A stretch of DNA of 64,000 nucleotides. It comes from Nocardia abscessus NBRC 100374. GTDB taxonomy: Bacteria; Actinomycetota; Actinomycetes; Mycobacteriales; Mycobacteriaceae. The stretch covers positions 1-64,000 of the forward strand of contig NZ_BAFP01000272.1 of assembly GCF_000308455.1 (NCBI RefSeq). Direction: 5' to 3'. The notes under the pieces were generated by a model. It had not been told where the DNA came from, ran no database searches, and worked only from the letters and a program-made list of their open reading frames with translations. Numbering within the stretch: position 1 is the first letter of the stretch; each line of letters begins with the position of its first letter. Below, piece by piece: positions 53,011-62,330 of the stretch. Made by a program: the position numbers and the translations under genes.

Positions 53011-54755
53011 CCACACCATCCGGGGAACTGCGCCCCGAACACCCGAGCATCGTGCACGCGCTGCTCTCGGCCGCCGAGCGAGGTACGGCGGCGGCATCGA
53101 CGATCATCCTCGCCGAGCGTGCCACGGCGCACCACGACGACGAGATTCATTGGCGGCACGATGATCTCTTGACCGTCGCGAGCCGCGCGGCGGCGGGTCT
53201 GGCCGCCGGCGGCGTACGCCGGGGCGACCGGGTACTGCTGTGCCTGCCCACCTCGGCGGAGTTCGTCACGGCATTCTTCGGCGCACTGCTGCTCGGTGCG
53301 GTGCCCACCGCGATCGCCACCCCGGGTGGCTTCGGGGCCGCGGAGATCTTCCTGGACCGATTCGAGCGGCTGCTGGCCTATCTGGAGCCGACGGCCGTGG
53401 TGAGTACCTCAGCGGTGGCCACCACGCTGCCGCTGCCCGCGTCGGTAGCGGCGATCGACGCCTCGTCGTTGCACGCGCTGGCTCGCACACCGGACGCGCC
53501 CGCGCTCGCGCCCCACCTGCCCGCACCGGACGACCTCGCGTTCATCCAAGCCACCTCCGGCTCGACCGGTACGCCGAAGGGGGTTCAGATCACCCACGCG
53601 AATCTGGCCGCCAATTGCGAACAGATCGCCCGCGCCGCCGCGATCGGCCCCGGCGACACCTGGGTCGGCTGGCTGCCGCTGCACCACGACATGGGCCTGA
53701 TCGGCGGATTCCTCACACCGCTGTTCCGCGGCATCGACGCGGTACTGATCCCGCCGAACCGATTCCTGCGCCACCCGGCGGACTGGCTGCGCGCGGTCAC
53801 CCGGCATCGCGGAACCCTCACAGCCGCACCGAACTTCGCCTACGGCTACGCCGCCGCGCGGATCGCCGACAGCGAACTCGACGGAGTGGATCTGTCCGCA
53901 TGGCGCTTCCTGTTCTGCGGCGCCGAACCGATCCACCCGCCCACCGTGCGGCGGTTCGTCGACCGGTTCGGCGCTTGGGGACTTCCCACAGACGCGCTCG
54001 TGCCGTGCTACGGGCTGGCCGAGGCGTCGCTCGCGGTGACCGTGTCCGATCCCCGCGCGCCGATCGCGTTCGACTCGGTCTCCCGTCGCGGACTCGCCGA
54101 AGACGGTGTAGCAGTGGACGTTCCGGCCGGTGACCGCGATGCGCTCGACATCGTCGACTGTGGTGCGCCCGTGGTGGGCACCGAGGTCCGCGTGGTGGAC
54201 GAGCACGGTTCACCGCGCGGCGCGGATCTGATCGGCCACGTGCAATTCCGTGGACCGTCCACCACACCGGGCTACTTCCGGCTGCCCGAAGCCACGGCCG
54301 CCACCCGCGTGGACGGCTGGTGGGACACCGGCGACATCGGCTACCTGCGGGATGGACGATTGCGGATCACCGGGCGACGCAAGGACCTGATCATCATCCG
54401 CGGCGCGAACTACCTGCCCACCGACTTCGAGATAGCCGCCGAGCAGGTGCCGGGCGTGCGACCGGGTGGCGTGGTCGCGGTGGGGCGAACCGATGCCGGG
54501 AGCGGATCGGAAGAGCTGCACCTGATCGTCGAATCCGCCGAGGCGCCGGCCGGGCACGGCGCGCTGGCCCGCGCGGTGCGCGCCGCGGTGAGCAAACGCA
54601 CCGGAGTGCTGGCCGCGGGTGTGCGGATCGTCGCGCCACGCAGCATTCCCAAAACCACCAGTGGCAAGGTCCAGCGCGCCGCGGCGCGGACCCTGCTGAA
54701 CGACGATGCGGACGAGTTGGTCGGCGCCGTGCGCGGGGGAGGCGGGGCGCGATGA
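53007..54755 (+). CDS. fatty acyl-AMP ligase (FAAL-like)
   Basis: This 582-residue ANL-superfamily enzyme activates a carboxylic acid as acyl-AMP. Motifs are ATSGSTGTPKGVQITHANL (~172-190), GWLPLHHDMGLIGGFLTPLF (~215-235; the HHDMGLIG form is typical of FAALs), CYGLAEASLAV, WDTGDIGYLRDGRLRITGRR, KDLIIIRGANYLPTDFE and IPKTTSGKVQR with the C-terminal lysine. FAALs pass the acyl group to an ACP rather than to CoA, which fits the ACP gene that overlaps its start. The FAAL-specific insertion could not be verified without alignment. Confidence 0.87.
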   Translation: MTTPSGELRPEHPSIVHALLSAAERGTAAASTIILAERATAHHDDEIHWRHDDLLTVASRAAAGLAAGGVRRGDRVLLCLPTSAEFVTAFFGALLLGAVPTAIATPGGFGAAEIFLDRFERLLAYLEPTAVVSTSAVATTLPLPASVAAIDASSLHALARTPDAPALAPHLPAPDDLAFIQATSGSTGTPKGVQITHANLAANCEQIARAAAIGPGDTWVGWLPLHHDMGLIGGFLTPLFRGIDAVLIPPNRFLRHPADWLRAVTRHRGTLTAAPNFAYGYAAARIADSELDGVDLSAWRFLFCGAEPIHPPTVRRFVDRFGAWGLPTDALVPCYGLAEASLAVTVSDPRAPIAFDSVSRRGLAEDGVAVDVPAGDRDALDIVDCGAPVVGTEVRVVDEHGSPRGADLIGHVQFRGPSTTPGYFRLPEATAATRVDGWWDTGDIGYLRDGRLRITGRRKDLIIIRGANYLPTDFEIAAEQVPGVRPGGVVAVGRTDAGSGSEELHLIVESAEAPAGHGALARAVRAAVSKRTGVLAAGVRIVAPRSIPKTTSGKVQRAAARTLLNDDADELVGAVRGGGGAR

Positions 54756-56158
54756 CAACGCCGCCGAGAACCGGTGATCGCCGCCTCGACGGGCCGGCCC
54801 TCCGACACCCACTGGGCGCCTACGCCCGCTATCGGGCCGACCCGCTCAGCCTGTTCTACGAGTCCGCGCTCGGCTACGGCAGCGTCCGGCTGCGGCTGGC
54901 GCACCAGCACGTACACCTGCTGGTCGAGCCCGAGCACATCGAACAGGTGCTGGTCACCCACGCGGCGCGCTACGAGAAAGGAATCAGCTACCGAAGCCTG
55001 AACCATTTGCTCGGCCCCGGCCTGCTGACCAGCGGCGGCGAGCTGTGGAAACGGCAGCGCGCCCTGATCAAGCCGGTCTTCGCGCGCCGTCACGTGGAGA
55101 CCGAGATCCCGCTCATGGTCGAATGCGGGCAACGGTTGCGGACCCGCCTGGACGCGCGGGCCGACGACGGCGCGGTCTTCGACCTGGTGCCCGAGTTGAT
55201 GGGGTTCGCCGCCGACGTCGTGTGCCGCGCGGTACTCGGAGCAGACCTCGACGGTGTGCTCCCGCAGATCGAAGACGATGTGCGTCAGGGTGTTTCGTGG
55301 GTCATGCGGCATATGGCCGCTCCGGTCCAGCTGCCGCCTCGGCTCCCGACGCCGGGTAACCGGCGCCTGCGGGCGGTGCGGCAACGGTTGCACCGAGTGG
55401 TGGACGAGGTGATCGGGCGGCACCGGCAGACCGACGACGCCCACTCCCTGCTCGCCCGGTTGCTCGCCGCCCGCGACGACGCCGGGCACGCGATGGACGA
55501 CGAGCAACTGCGGCACGAGGTGCTGACCTTCCTGCTCGCCGGTCACGAGACCACCGGAGGGGCACTGGCCTGGACGATCTACGAACTGGGCCGCAACCCG
55601 GCGGTGCTCGAGCGGGTCCGCGCGGAGATCGACGCGCTGCCGCACGCGCCGGACGATCCGGACGCCGTGCGGGCCGCGCTGCCCCGATTGGAGTACACCG
55701 GCCGCGCGATCGATGAGGCGATGCGCCTGCATCCTCCGGCGTGGGCGTTCAGTCGCACCGCACTCGAGCCGGACCGATTCGACCGGTTCGACCTGCGGCC
55801 CGGCGCGATCGTGGTGATCAGCCCGTTCGTCAACCATCGGCTGCCGCGGTTCTGGGATTCGCCGTTGACCTTCGATCCCGACCGGTTCACGAAAGAGCGG
55901 AACCGGGCACGCCCGCCGTTCCGGTATTTCCCCTTCGGCTGGGGCGCGCATCTGTGCGTCGGCCAGCAGATGGCGCTCATCGAGATCCGGGTAGGTCTCG
56001 CGATGCTGCTGTCGCGCTACGACATCGAACTGGTGAACGGGATGCGGGTGCGTGAGCGCCCCGAGATCTCCAGCACCCCCGACCCGGTGCTGATCCGGTT
56101 GACCCGGCGCGAGCGCGCCGTCCCGGCGACCCGGGCCAGACAGGAGGCAGCACGATGA
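54752..56158 (+). CDS. cytochrome P450
   Basis: This 468-residue soluble P450 shows the I-helix FLLAGHETTGGALAW, ExxR in IDEAMRLHPPAWAFSR, the aromatic PFVNHRLPRFWDSP region and the heme loop FPFGWGAHLCVGQ with Cys402. It has no membrane anchor. The sequence style is that of CYP102/CYP4-like fatty-acid-hydroxylase-like bacterial P450s, which would suit oxidation of an acyl chain, though this is inference. No ferredoxin or reductase gene is seen in the operon portion in view. It overlaps both neighbours as ATGA. Confidence 0.9.
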   Translation: MTTPPRTGDRRLDGPALRHPLGAYARYRADPLSLFYESALGYGSVRLRLAHQHVHLLVEPEHIEQVLVTHAARYEKGISYRSLNHLLGPGLLTSGGELWKRQRALIKPVFARRHVETEIPLMVECGQRLRTRLDARADDGAVFDLVPELMGFAADVVCRAVLGADLDGVLPQIEDDVRQGVSWVMRHMAAPVQLPPRLPTPGNRRLRAVRQRLHRVVDEVIGRHRQTDDAHSLLARLLAARDDAGHAMDDEQLRHEVLTFLLAGHETTGGALAWTIYELGRNPAVLERVRAEIDALPHAPDDPDAVRAALPRLEYTGRAIDEAMRLHPPAWAFSRTALEPDRFDRFDLRPGAIVVISPFVNHRLPRFWDSPLTFDPDRFTKERNRARPPFRYFPFGWGAHLCVGQQMALIEIRVGLAMLLSRYDIELVNGMRVRERPEISSTPDPVLIRLTRRERAVPATRARQEAAR

Positions 56159-58902
56159 CCAGTACCACCTCCGGCGCGATACAGCGCGCCGAAGCCCTCG
56201 CGGCGGACCCGGCGGCCGCCGCGTATGCGGGCGCCAAGGCCGCCAACCTCGCCAGGCTGCGGGCTGCCGGGCACCATGTGCCGCCGTTCGTCGTGCTGGG
56301 CACCGACACCTGCGCACGGCTACTGGCCCCGTCCGCCGCTGCCGTCGCCGACTTGCTGGCTGGGCTCGACCCCCACGATCCGGCCGCACTGCGGTCCGTC
56401 TCGACCCGGATTCGTGCCCTCGTCGAAGGACAACCGTTGCCCGGGGACATCGCGGCCCAACTCGACACCGCGGTCGCCGAACTGTCCAGCGCCGGACCAG
56501 CCGCCGCGGCCGACGTGCGATTCGCCGTGCGCTCGTCGGTGCGCGGCGAGGACTCGGCCACCGACTCCTTCGCCGGACAGCTCGACACCGTGCTCAACGT
56601 CCCGGCGGCCGGTCTGCCCGCCGCGATCGGAACGGTGCTCGCCTCCGCATGGTCGGAACGGGCCCTGTTCTACCGAGCGCGCCGCGGTCTCGACGACACG
56701 CCGGTCGCCTGCGCCGTCGTGGTGCAGGTACTGCTCGACAGCGCCGTCTCCGGGGTGGTGTTCAGCTGCAATCCGCAGACCGGAGACCCGTCCGAAGCGG
56801 TCGTAGCGGCCGCGCTCGGACTGGGCGAGGGCGTGGTGGCGGGCACGGTGGACTGCGACACCTACTTCGTCGATCGTGCCACCGGCGCCATCACCTCTCG
56901 GATCGTCGCCGAGAAGCGCAGCCGCGTGGTGCCCTCGCGTACCGGTCCGAGGACCACCGTCGAAGAACTCGCCGTCCCGGTGACCGACGCGGCACTCTCC
57001 GACCCGAGAATTCGCGAGTTGGCGCAGGTAGCAGGGGAACTCGCCGACCACTTCGGCGCGCCGCAGGACATCGAGTTCGCCTACACGGCCGACGGGCGGT
57101 TGCACCTGTTGCAGGCCAGACCGGTCACGGCGACCGGTGCGCGCGAAACCGTCTTCGACAATGTCAATGTCGCCGAATCGTATCCGGGACTGTCGAGTCC
57201 GCTGACCTTCTCCGTGCTACGGGCCGCCTACGAGCGGGTCTTCCGCGCCTGTCATCGGGATTTCGGAGCCACCGCGCGGATCGTGGACCGCAACGCCGCC
57301 GATCTGTATCCGTATCTGGTCGCCACCGCACGCGGCCGCATCTACTACAACATCAGCAACTGGTACCGGCTGTTTCTCGAGATACCCGGCATGGACTTCG
57401 CCATCGAAGGGTGGGAGGCGGCGCTCAATATCGAGAACCGATACCAGCGGCCGCCCCCACCGGCCCGTGGCATCGCCCGGCTACGCGCGACCGCACGTCG
57501 GTTGCGGGTGTTCGCGATCATTCTGCTCGGCTGGCTGCGTCTGCCCCGGCGGTTGCGCGCGTTCTTCACCGCGCTGGCGGCGGCGACCGCCGACCTCGAG
57601 CGCAGACTGGACAAGGACACACCGGAGCGCGAGCGCGACGCACACGCATTGCTGGCCTGGACGGAACGCTTCTTCGACGAGCTCGTGCCCGCGTATTCGG
57701 TGCAGATCTTCAACGACTTCCTCGCTCAGCAGATGTTCCATGTGGTCGGACTGCAGTTGCGACGAGCCGGCTCGGCCGAGGACGCCGCGCTCACCCTGCG
57801 CAACGAGTTGTTCTGCGGCGAGGACGGTGTGGACAGCGTCGATCCGGTGCGTTCTGCACTGGCACTGACCGCGCAAGTGCGCGCCGACTCGGCATTGCGT
57901 GCGCTGTTCGACGGCCCGGCCACCGCATCCGAGGTGTGGACGGCGTTGTCGGAAGATCGGTTCGCGAACTTCCACGCGGCTTGCCTGCGCCACATCAGGG
58001 AGTTCGGCGACCGCACCGTGGACGAACTCAAGCTGGAGACCGATCCACTGGGCGAGCATCCCGAACGACTGGTGCCCATGCTGCGCAACTATCTGCGCGG
58101 TGGACAGAACGCCGACGACATGATCGCGCGCGAGCAAGCGATCCGCCGCGCCGCCGAGCGCGAGGCGGACAACCTGTTCGCAGGTAAACGTCTGCAGCGC
58201 TGGATGTTTCGCTTCGCCCTCCGTCTCGCCCGCGAACACGTGAAGCAGCGGGAGAACATGCGGCTGGGCCGAAGCCGCTCCTTCGGCCTGGTCAAGCGGG
58301 TGTTCCGGGAGTACGGCAGGCGACTGCACACCGACGGCCTGCTGAGCGATCCGCGCGATATCTTCTGGCTCACCTACGAGGAGATCGCGGCCCTCACCCG
58401 CGGAACGGCGGTGGACACCGACACCACCCGTATCGTCGCCGTGCGGAAGGCCGATTACGAGCGCTGGCGCGCCCAACGACTGCCCTCCCGCATCGTCACG
58501 ACCGGGATCGCCGCGGCGGGAATTGCGGATGTCACGCTGGAGGAACCGGGCGAGAGTGTCGCCGCCGGAGCGCGAGTACTGCACGGAATCGGTTGTGCCC
58601 CCGGTCGCGTCGAGGCGCCCGCGCTGGTTCTGCGCAGCCCGGACCCGGACGTCGCGATCGACGGACAGATCCTGGTCGCCTCGACCACCGACCCGGGCTG
58701 GGTGTTCCTAATGGTCGCCGCGGGCGGCCTGGTCAGCGAACGGGGCAGCCTCCTTTCCCACACCGCCATCATCGGACGCGAACTCGGTATCCCCACGGTC
58801 GTCGGCGTTCCGGGGGTCACCGGCCTGATCGAAAACGGTGACGTACTGGTACTGGACGGCCGCGCCGGAACCGTGACGCTCGGGCAGGAGCAACGACGAT
58901 GA
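56155..58902 (+). CDS. PEP-synthase/rifampin-phosphotransferase/PigC-like dikinase
   Basis: This 915-residue protein has an ATP-grasp domain (~20-325; YAGAKAANLARLRAAGHHVP, VRFAVRSSVRGEDSATDSFA, VFSCNPQTGDP, IEFAYTADGRLHLLQARPVT). A ~450-residue helical substrate domain follows, rich in Arg and aromatic residues. The swivelling His domain is at the C-terminus (~810-910; RGSLLSHTAIIGRELGIPTV, His869). There is no C-terminal PEP-binding barrel, so it is not PEP synthase. Rifampin phosphotransferase and the prodigiosin condensing enzyme PigC (both about 870-890 residues) share this layout. It could phosphorylate a hydroxyl using the beta-phosphate of ATP, or drive a condensation. The same module occurs in the upstream fusion protein. 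Confidence 0.82.
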   Translation: MTSTTSGAIQRAEALAADPAAAAYAGAKAANLARLRAAGHHVPPFVVLGTDTCARLLAPSAAAVADLLAGLDPHDPAALRSVSTRIRALVEGQPLPGDIAAQLDTAVAELSSAGPAAAADVRFAVRSSVRGEDSATDSFAGQLDTVLNVPAAGLPAAIGTVLASAWSERALFYRARRGLDDTPVACAVVVQVLLDSAVSGVVFSCNPQTGDPSEAVVAAALGLGEGVVAGTVDCDTYFVDRATGAITSRIVAEKRSRVVPSRTGPRTTVEELAVPVTDAALSDPRIRELAQVAGELADHFGAPQDIEFAYTADGRLHLLQARPVTATGARETVFDNVNVAESYPGLSSPLTFSVLRAAYERVFRACHRDFGATARIVDRNAADLYPYLVATARGRIYYNISNWYRLFLEIPGMDFAIEGWEAALNIENRYQRPPPPARGIARLRATARRLRVFAIILLGWLRLPRRLRAFFTALAAATADLERRLDKDTPERERDAHALLAWTERFFDELVPAYSVQIFNDFLAQQMFHVVGLQLRRAGSAEDAALTLRNELFCGEDGVDSVDPVRSALALTAQVRADSALRALFDGPATASEVWTALSEDRFANFHAACLRHIREFGDRTVDELKLETDPLGEHPERLVPMLRNYLRGGQNADDMIAREQAIRRAAEREADNLFAGKRLQRWMFRFALRLAREHVKQRENMRLGRSRSFGLVKRVFREYGRRLHTDGLLSDPRDIFWLTYEEIAALTRGTAVDTDTTRIVAVRKADYERWRAQRLPSRIVTTGIAAAGIADVTLEEPGESVAAGARVLHGIGCAPGRVEAPALVLRSPDPDVAIDGQILVASTTDPGWVFLMVAAGGLVSERGSLLSHTAIIGRELGIPTVVGVPGVTGLIENGDVLVLDGRAGTVTLGQEQRR

Positions 58903-60191
58903 CCGCACCCGATCTGGCCCACGGCGAGAACTTCAGCCTGGAGCACTACCTCGACCCCGCCGCGCACACGTTCGAACAGCGTTTCGCGGAATTCCGGCTG
59001 TATGCCCAGCACGCTCGCGGCAGCGGTTTCGTGTTGCGGGAAGTGGCCGGACCGTCCGGCGCGGTCGTGCCGGTGCGCGATCCGGCGACCGGCGCGACCG
59101 ACGAGCTGATCATGCTCGGGTCCAACAACTATCTCGGCCTCGGCAACGAACCATCCATCGTCGAGGCGGCCATCGCCGCGATCCGCGAATACGGTGTGGG
59201 ACACGGCGGCCCGCCCTTGCTCAACGGCACCACCACCTTGCACCGGCGGCTGGAGGAACGGCTGGCCGAGCTGAAGGGCTGCGAGGACGCCATGGTCTTC
59301 TCCTCGGGCTATGCCGCCAATGTCGGCTGGGTGACCGGTCTGCTGCGCAAAGGCGATGTGCTGCTCTACGACGAGCAGAACCATGCCAGCCTCTACGACG
59401 GCATCCAGCTCGGTCGCGTGCGCTCGATGGCCTTCGCGCACAACGACCTGCGACACCTGCGCCACCGGCTGATGCAGATCCGCTGGCGCAATCCGGGTGC
59501 GAATGTCGTGGTAGCCGTCGAGGGCGTGTACTCGATGGACGGCGACATCGCGCCGCTGGCCGAGATCCGCGCGCTGTGCGACGCGTTCGGCGCGTGGCTG
59601 GCAGTGGACGACGCGCACGGCACCGGAGTGCTCGGCGCGCACGGACACGGCACCGCCGAGCACTTCGGGCTCGGCCCGGGAGCGGTGGAACTGACCATGG
59701 GCACGTTCTCGAAGGTCTTCGCCGGCACCGGCGGTTTCGTCGCCGGATCCCGAGACCTGGTGGACACCCTGCGCTTCTTCGCCCGCTCCTACATGTTCTC
59801 CGCCGCGCTCGCACCCTCGGTGGTCGCGGCGGTGCTGGCGGGAATCGACTTCCTCGCCGCGCATCCCGAGCGGGTGGCGCGACTGCACGACAACGTCGGA
59901 TATTTCGTGCGCGGTCTGCGTGCCATGGGCTTCGCCGTCGACCCGCAGACCGCGATCATCCCGCTCCTCGTGCCGCAGCGTCTCGCCGTCGCCGATGTGG
60001 TCGCCGCCCTGCACCGAGAAGGCGTGTTCGTCAACGGCGTCGAGTTCCCGGCCGTGCCCCGCGACCAGCAGCGCCTGCGCATCAGCATGATGGCCACCCT
60101 CACCCGCGACCACCTCGACCACGCTCTGGACCGTATCGACGTCGTCGCCCGCCGCTTCGGCTTCCATCCCGAACAGGAAGGGATCGCTTGA
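58899..60191 (+). CDS. alpha-oxoamine synthase (serine palmitoyltransferase/AONS-like)
   Basis: This 430-residue PLP enzyme is of fold type I. Motifs are LGSNNYLGLGNEPSIVEAAI, GHGGPPLLNGTTTLHRRLEE, YDEQNHASLYDGI, VVAVEGVYSMDGDIAPL, VDDAHGTGVLGAHGHG and GTFSKVFAGTGGFVAGSRD with catalytic Lys272. The family condenses an amino acid with an acyl-CoA or acyl-ACP with loss of CO2. The TFSK lysine context and a ~45-residue N-terminal extension fit serine palmitoyltransferase-like members at least as well as biotin-pathway AONS. No other biotin genes are present. With ACP and FAAL genes in the same operon, an acyl-ACP substrate is likely. Confidence 0.87.
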   Translation: MTAPDLAHGENFSLEHYLDPAAHTFEQRFAEFRLYAQHARGSGFVLREVAGPSGAVVPVRDPATGATDELIMLGSNNYLGLGNEPSIVEAAIAAIREYGVGHGGPPLLNGTTTLHRRLEERLAELKGCEDAMVFSSGYAANVGWVTGLLRKGDVLLYDEQNHASLYDGIQLGRVRSMAFAHNDLRHLRHRLMQIRWRNPGANVVVAVEGVYSMDGDIAPLAEIRALCDAFGAWLAVDDAHGTGVLGAHGHGTAEHFGLGPGAVELTMGTFSKVFAGTGGFVAGSRDLVDTLRFFARSYMFSAALAPSVVAAVLAGIDFLAAHPERVARLHDNVGYFVRGLRAMGFAVDPQTAIIPLLVPQRLAVADVVAALHREGVFVNGVEFPAVPRDQQRLRISMMATLTRDHLDHALDRIDVVARRFGFHPEQEGIA

Positions 60192-60192
60192 C

Positions 60193-61599
60193 ATGACCGA
60201 CACCATGATCGCCGCGGGTGGGACGGAGGCCGATCGGCTGCTGGTGTACGCAGCGCTGGCCACACCCACCGAACAGGAACGTGCCGCGCTGGTCGAGCTG
60301 GCCCACCGGGTCACCGATTGGGCGGCCTTCTTCGAGCTGGCTCAGCTGAACGCGACTGTCCCGCTGGTGCGGCGTTCGCTGATCGCCGGCGAGGTGTATC
60401 CGCGCGTTCCGCCACTGGTTCGGGTACGGTTCGACGCCGCGACCGAGCGGATCGCGACCGCGAACGACCGCCGCCTGGCCGGTGCGGTGCGACTGCTGCG
60501 GCGCTTCGACGAACGCGGCGTGCGCTGCGTGGTGCTCAAAGGCATGCTTTTCGCCACCGAGATCTACCACGACCCGCGCTACAAACGCATGAACGACCTG
60601 GACATCCTGCTGGAACCGGACCAGATCGACGTGGCCGTCGAGATCTACCGTGAACTGGGTCTTTTCGCGACCTCGGAGCTGCTGGGGAAGGCGCCCAAGG
60701 CGCGGACCGAGCGATCCCACCACCTGCCGTCGTTCGTCTCCCGCGACGGCGCGCTCGTGGTGGGCACACACTGGGGATTGATCACGCCGCTGGCACCCTA
60801 CACAGTCGACTACGCCGCGATCTGGAAACGCGTGCGGCCCATTGACTTCCACGGCGTGCCCGCATGGGCGATGGCGCACGAGGACAACCTGCACCATCTG
60901 GGCATCCACCTGCCCTATTACAAGACCGGCGTACGCGAGCTCGGTGACATCTGGAACCTGGCCCGTTATGCGGGTGCCGACCTGGACTACGACCTGCTGG
61001 CCGCGCAGATCGCGGCGGCAGGCAGCGAAGGCTTGATGTACCACGCCCTCGCACTGGCCCACCGGCTGGTGCCCGACCCGCACTTCGCCATGCTGCTGGA
61101 CCGTATCGCACCGCGCGTGGACCGATTCACCCGCGCCGACACCGTACGCAAGATCGCCGATGTGCGTACGCTGCTGCGCAGCCGCTCCACGCACACCTCC
61201 CGAATCGAGAAGGCCTACACCGAATTCAACATGACCGCCGACCCGTGGGAGAAACTGGACGGCTTCCGGCGGTTGTGGTCCGGGCTGCTACTGGTCCCCG
61301 GCGCGGAGGCGGCCCGGATGAACTCGGTGCGCGACCCGGGCGCACTTGCCGCCGTCGGCGCCCGCCTGATCGCGCCCTACCGCCTGACCCGGGTGTTCCA
61401 GCGCGACCTGGGCCGGTGGCTGTTTCCCGCCGCGCTGGCCAAGACGGTCTACGACCTCGGCGCGGCATACGCCGGGGAGTTCCGGACCCGCACCGAGATC
61501 GGCGGTGCGCGGCCCGCGCCGCCCGGCATCGACGAGTACGCCGCCCGCCTCGGGCTGACCAGAGCGGACCTGCAAGCAGTACTGGACAGCCAGGAATGA
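60193..61599 (+). CDS. nucleotidyltransferase family protein (NTP_transf_5 type)
   Basis: This 468-residue protein contains the segment CVVLKGMLFATEIYHDPRYK followed by RMNDLDILLEPDQIDVAVEI (~115-155). That is the K-G...D-x-D signature of the uncharacterised NTP_transf_5 nucleotidyltransferases found in many natural-product operons. The rest (HLGIHLPYYKTGVRELGDIW, ADPWEKLDGFRRLWSGLLL) is helical. It may transfer a nucleotidyl group to a phosphorylated or hydroxylated intermediate; no substrate is known. It begins 1 bp after the oxoamine synthase stop. Confidence 0.75.
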   Translation: MTDTMIAAGGTEADRLLVYAALATPTEQERAALVELAHRVTDWAAFFELAQLNATVPLVRRSLIAGEVYPRVPPLVRVRFDAATERIATANDRRLAGAVRLLRRFDERGVRCVVLKGMLFATEIYHDPRYKRMNDLDILLEPDQIDVAVEIYRELGLFATSELLGKAPKARTERSHHLPSFVSRDGALVVGTHWGLITPLAPYTVDYAAIWKRVRPIDFHGVPAWAMAHEDNLHHLGIHLPYYKTGVRELGDIWNLARYAGADLDYDLLAAQIAAAGSEGLMYHALALAHRLVPDPHFAMLLDRIAPRVDRFTRADTVRKIADVRTLLRSRSTHTSRIEKAYTEFNMTADPWEKLDGFRRLWSGLLLVPGAEAARMNSVRDPGALAAVGARLIAPYRLTRVFQRDLGRWLFPAALAKTVYDLGAAYAGEFRTRTEIGGARPAPPGIDEYAARLGLTRADLQAVLDSQE

Positions 61600-62330
61600 G
61601 CCCACGACCGACCGTGCTGTGGGATCTGGACGGCACGTTGATCGGGCAGCGGCGGCGCACCTTCGCGACGCTGATGCCCACGGGAGCGGCCTGGGTATTC
61701 CGCGATCTCATGCCACCGCACCGTTTCCTGCCGCTGTTGGGCCGCACGCTGCGCGACGTACGTGCCAACGACACCGAACACACCAACACGGAGCTGATGT
61801 TGCGGCTGCTCGCCGAGCGCGTCGGCACCGGCCGCGACGTGGTGGAAGCCCGCCTGGCCCGGCTGGCAGAGGTCGAATTCGCCCGGTTGCGAGCGTGCTT
61901 CCCGGCACGACCGGCAGCGGTGGCGGCGGTACGCGGGCTGGCGGAGGCGGGTGCGCGTCAGGTGGTCGCGACCAACCCGTTGTGGCCGCGCAGCACCGTC
62001 GAAGCCAGGATCCGCTGGGGTGGACACGATCTCACCTCGTTCGCCTTCGTCACCAGCGGCGAGACCATGCGCCGCGCCAAGCCACGGCTCGATTTCTATC
62101 GCGAATTGCTCGATCGGCTGGGCGCGGCGGCGGGTGACTGCGTGATGGTCGGCAACGACCCGGCCGACGACGGACCCGCGGCGCAACTGGGGATCCCCGT
62201 GTTCCTGCTGGGCGCGCGGACAACCGATATTCCACCCACTGTGGCCCGGACCGGACTGATCACGACCGGAGACCACCGCGCACTACGCCGATGGCTCGGC
62301 ATCGAGGAGGATCTGTGCTCGTCGTCCTGA
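61596..62330 (+). CDS. HAD family hydrolase
   Basis: This 244-residue haloacid dehalogenase-like phosphatase has motif I VLWDLDGTLIGQ (~7-18, nucleophile Asp), motif II near VVATNPLW, a lysine in AKPRLDFY, and motif III/IV MVGNDPADDGPAAQLGIPVF. The cap is the helical C1 type. It could remove a phosphate from an operon intermediate or act as a proofreading phosphatase. It overlaps the nucleotidyltransferase gene by 4 bp and the lipid kinase gene by 16 bp. Confidence 0.85.
   Translation: MSPRPTVLWDLDGTLIGQRRRTFATLMPTGAAWVFRDLMPPHRFLPLLGRTLRDVRANDTEHTNTELMLRLLAERVGTGRDVVEARLARLAEVEFARLRACFPARPAAVAAVRGLAEAGARQVVATNPLWPRSTVEARIRWGGHDLTSFAFVTSGETMRRAKPRLDFYRELLDRLGAAAGDCVMVGNDPADDGPAAQLGIPVFLLGARTTDIPPTVARTGLITTGDHRALRRWLGIEEDLCSSS

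Noticed and set aside
56155..58902. Calling this gene PEP synthase (ppsA)
   Set aside because: The His domain is at the C-terminus and the PEP-binding barrel is absent, so the layout is that of rifampin phosphotransferase or PigC.
58899..60191. Calling this gene bioF (biotin pathway)
   Set aside because: No biotin genes are nearby, there is an N-terminal extension, and the active-site lysine context is SPT-like. The generic alpha-oxoamine synthase call is safer.
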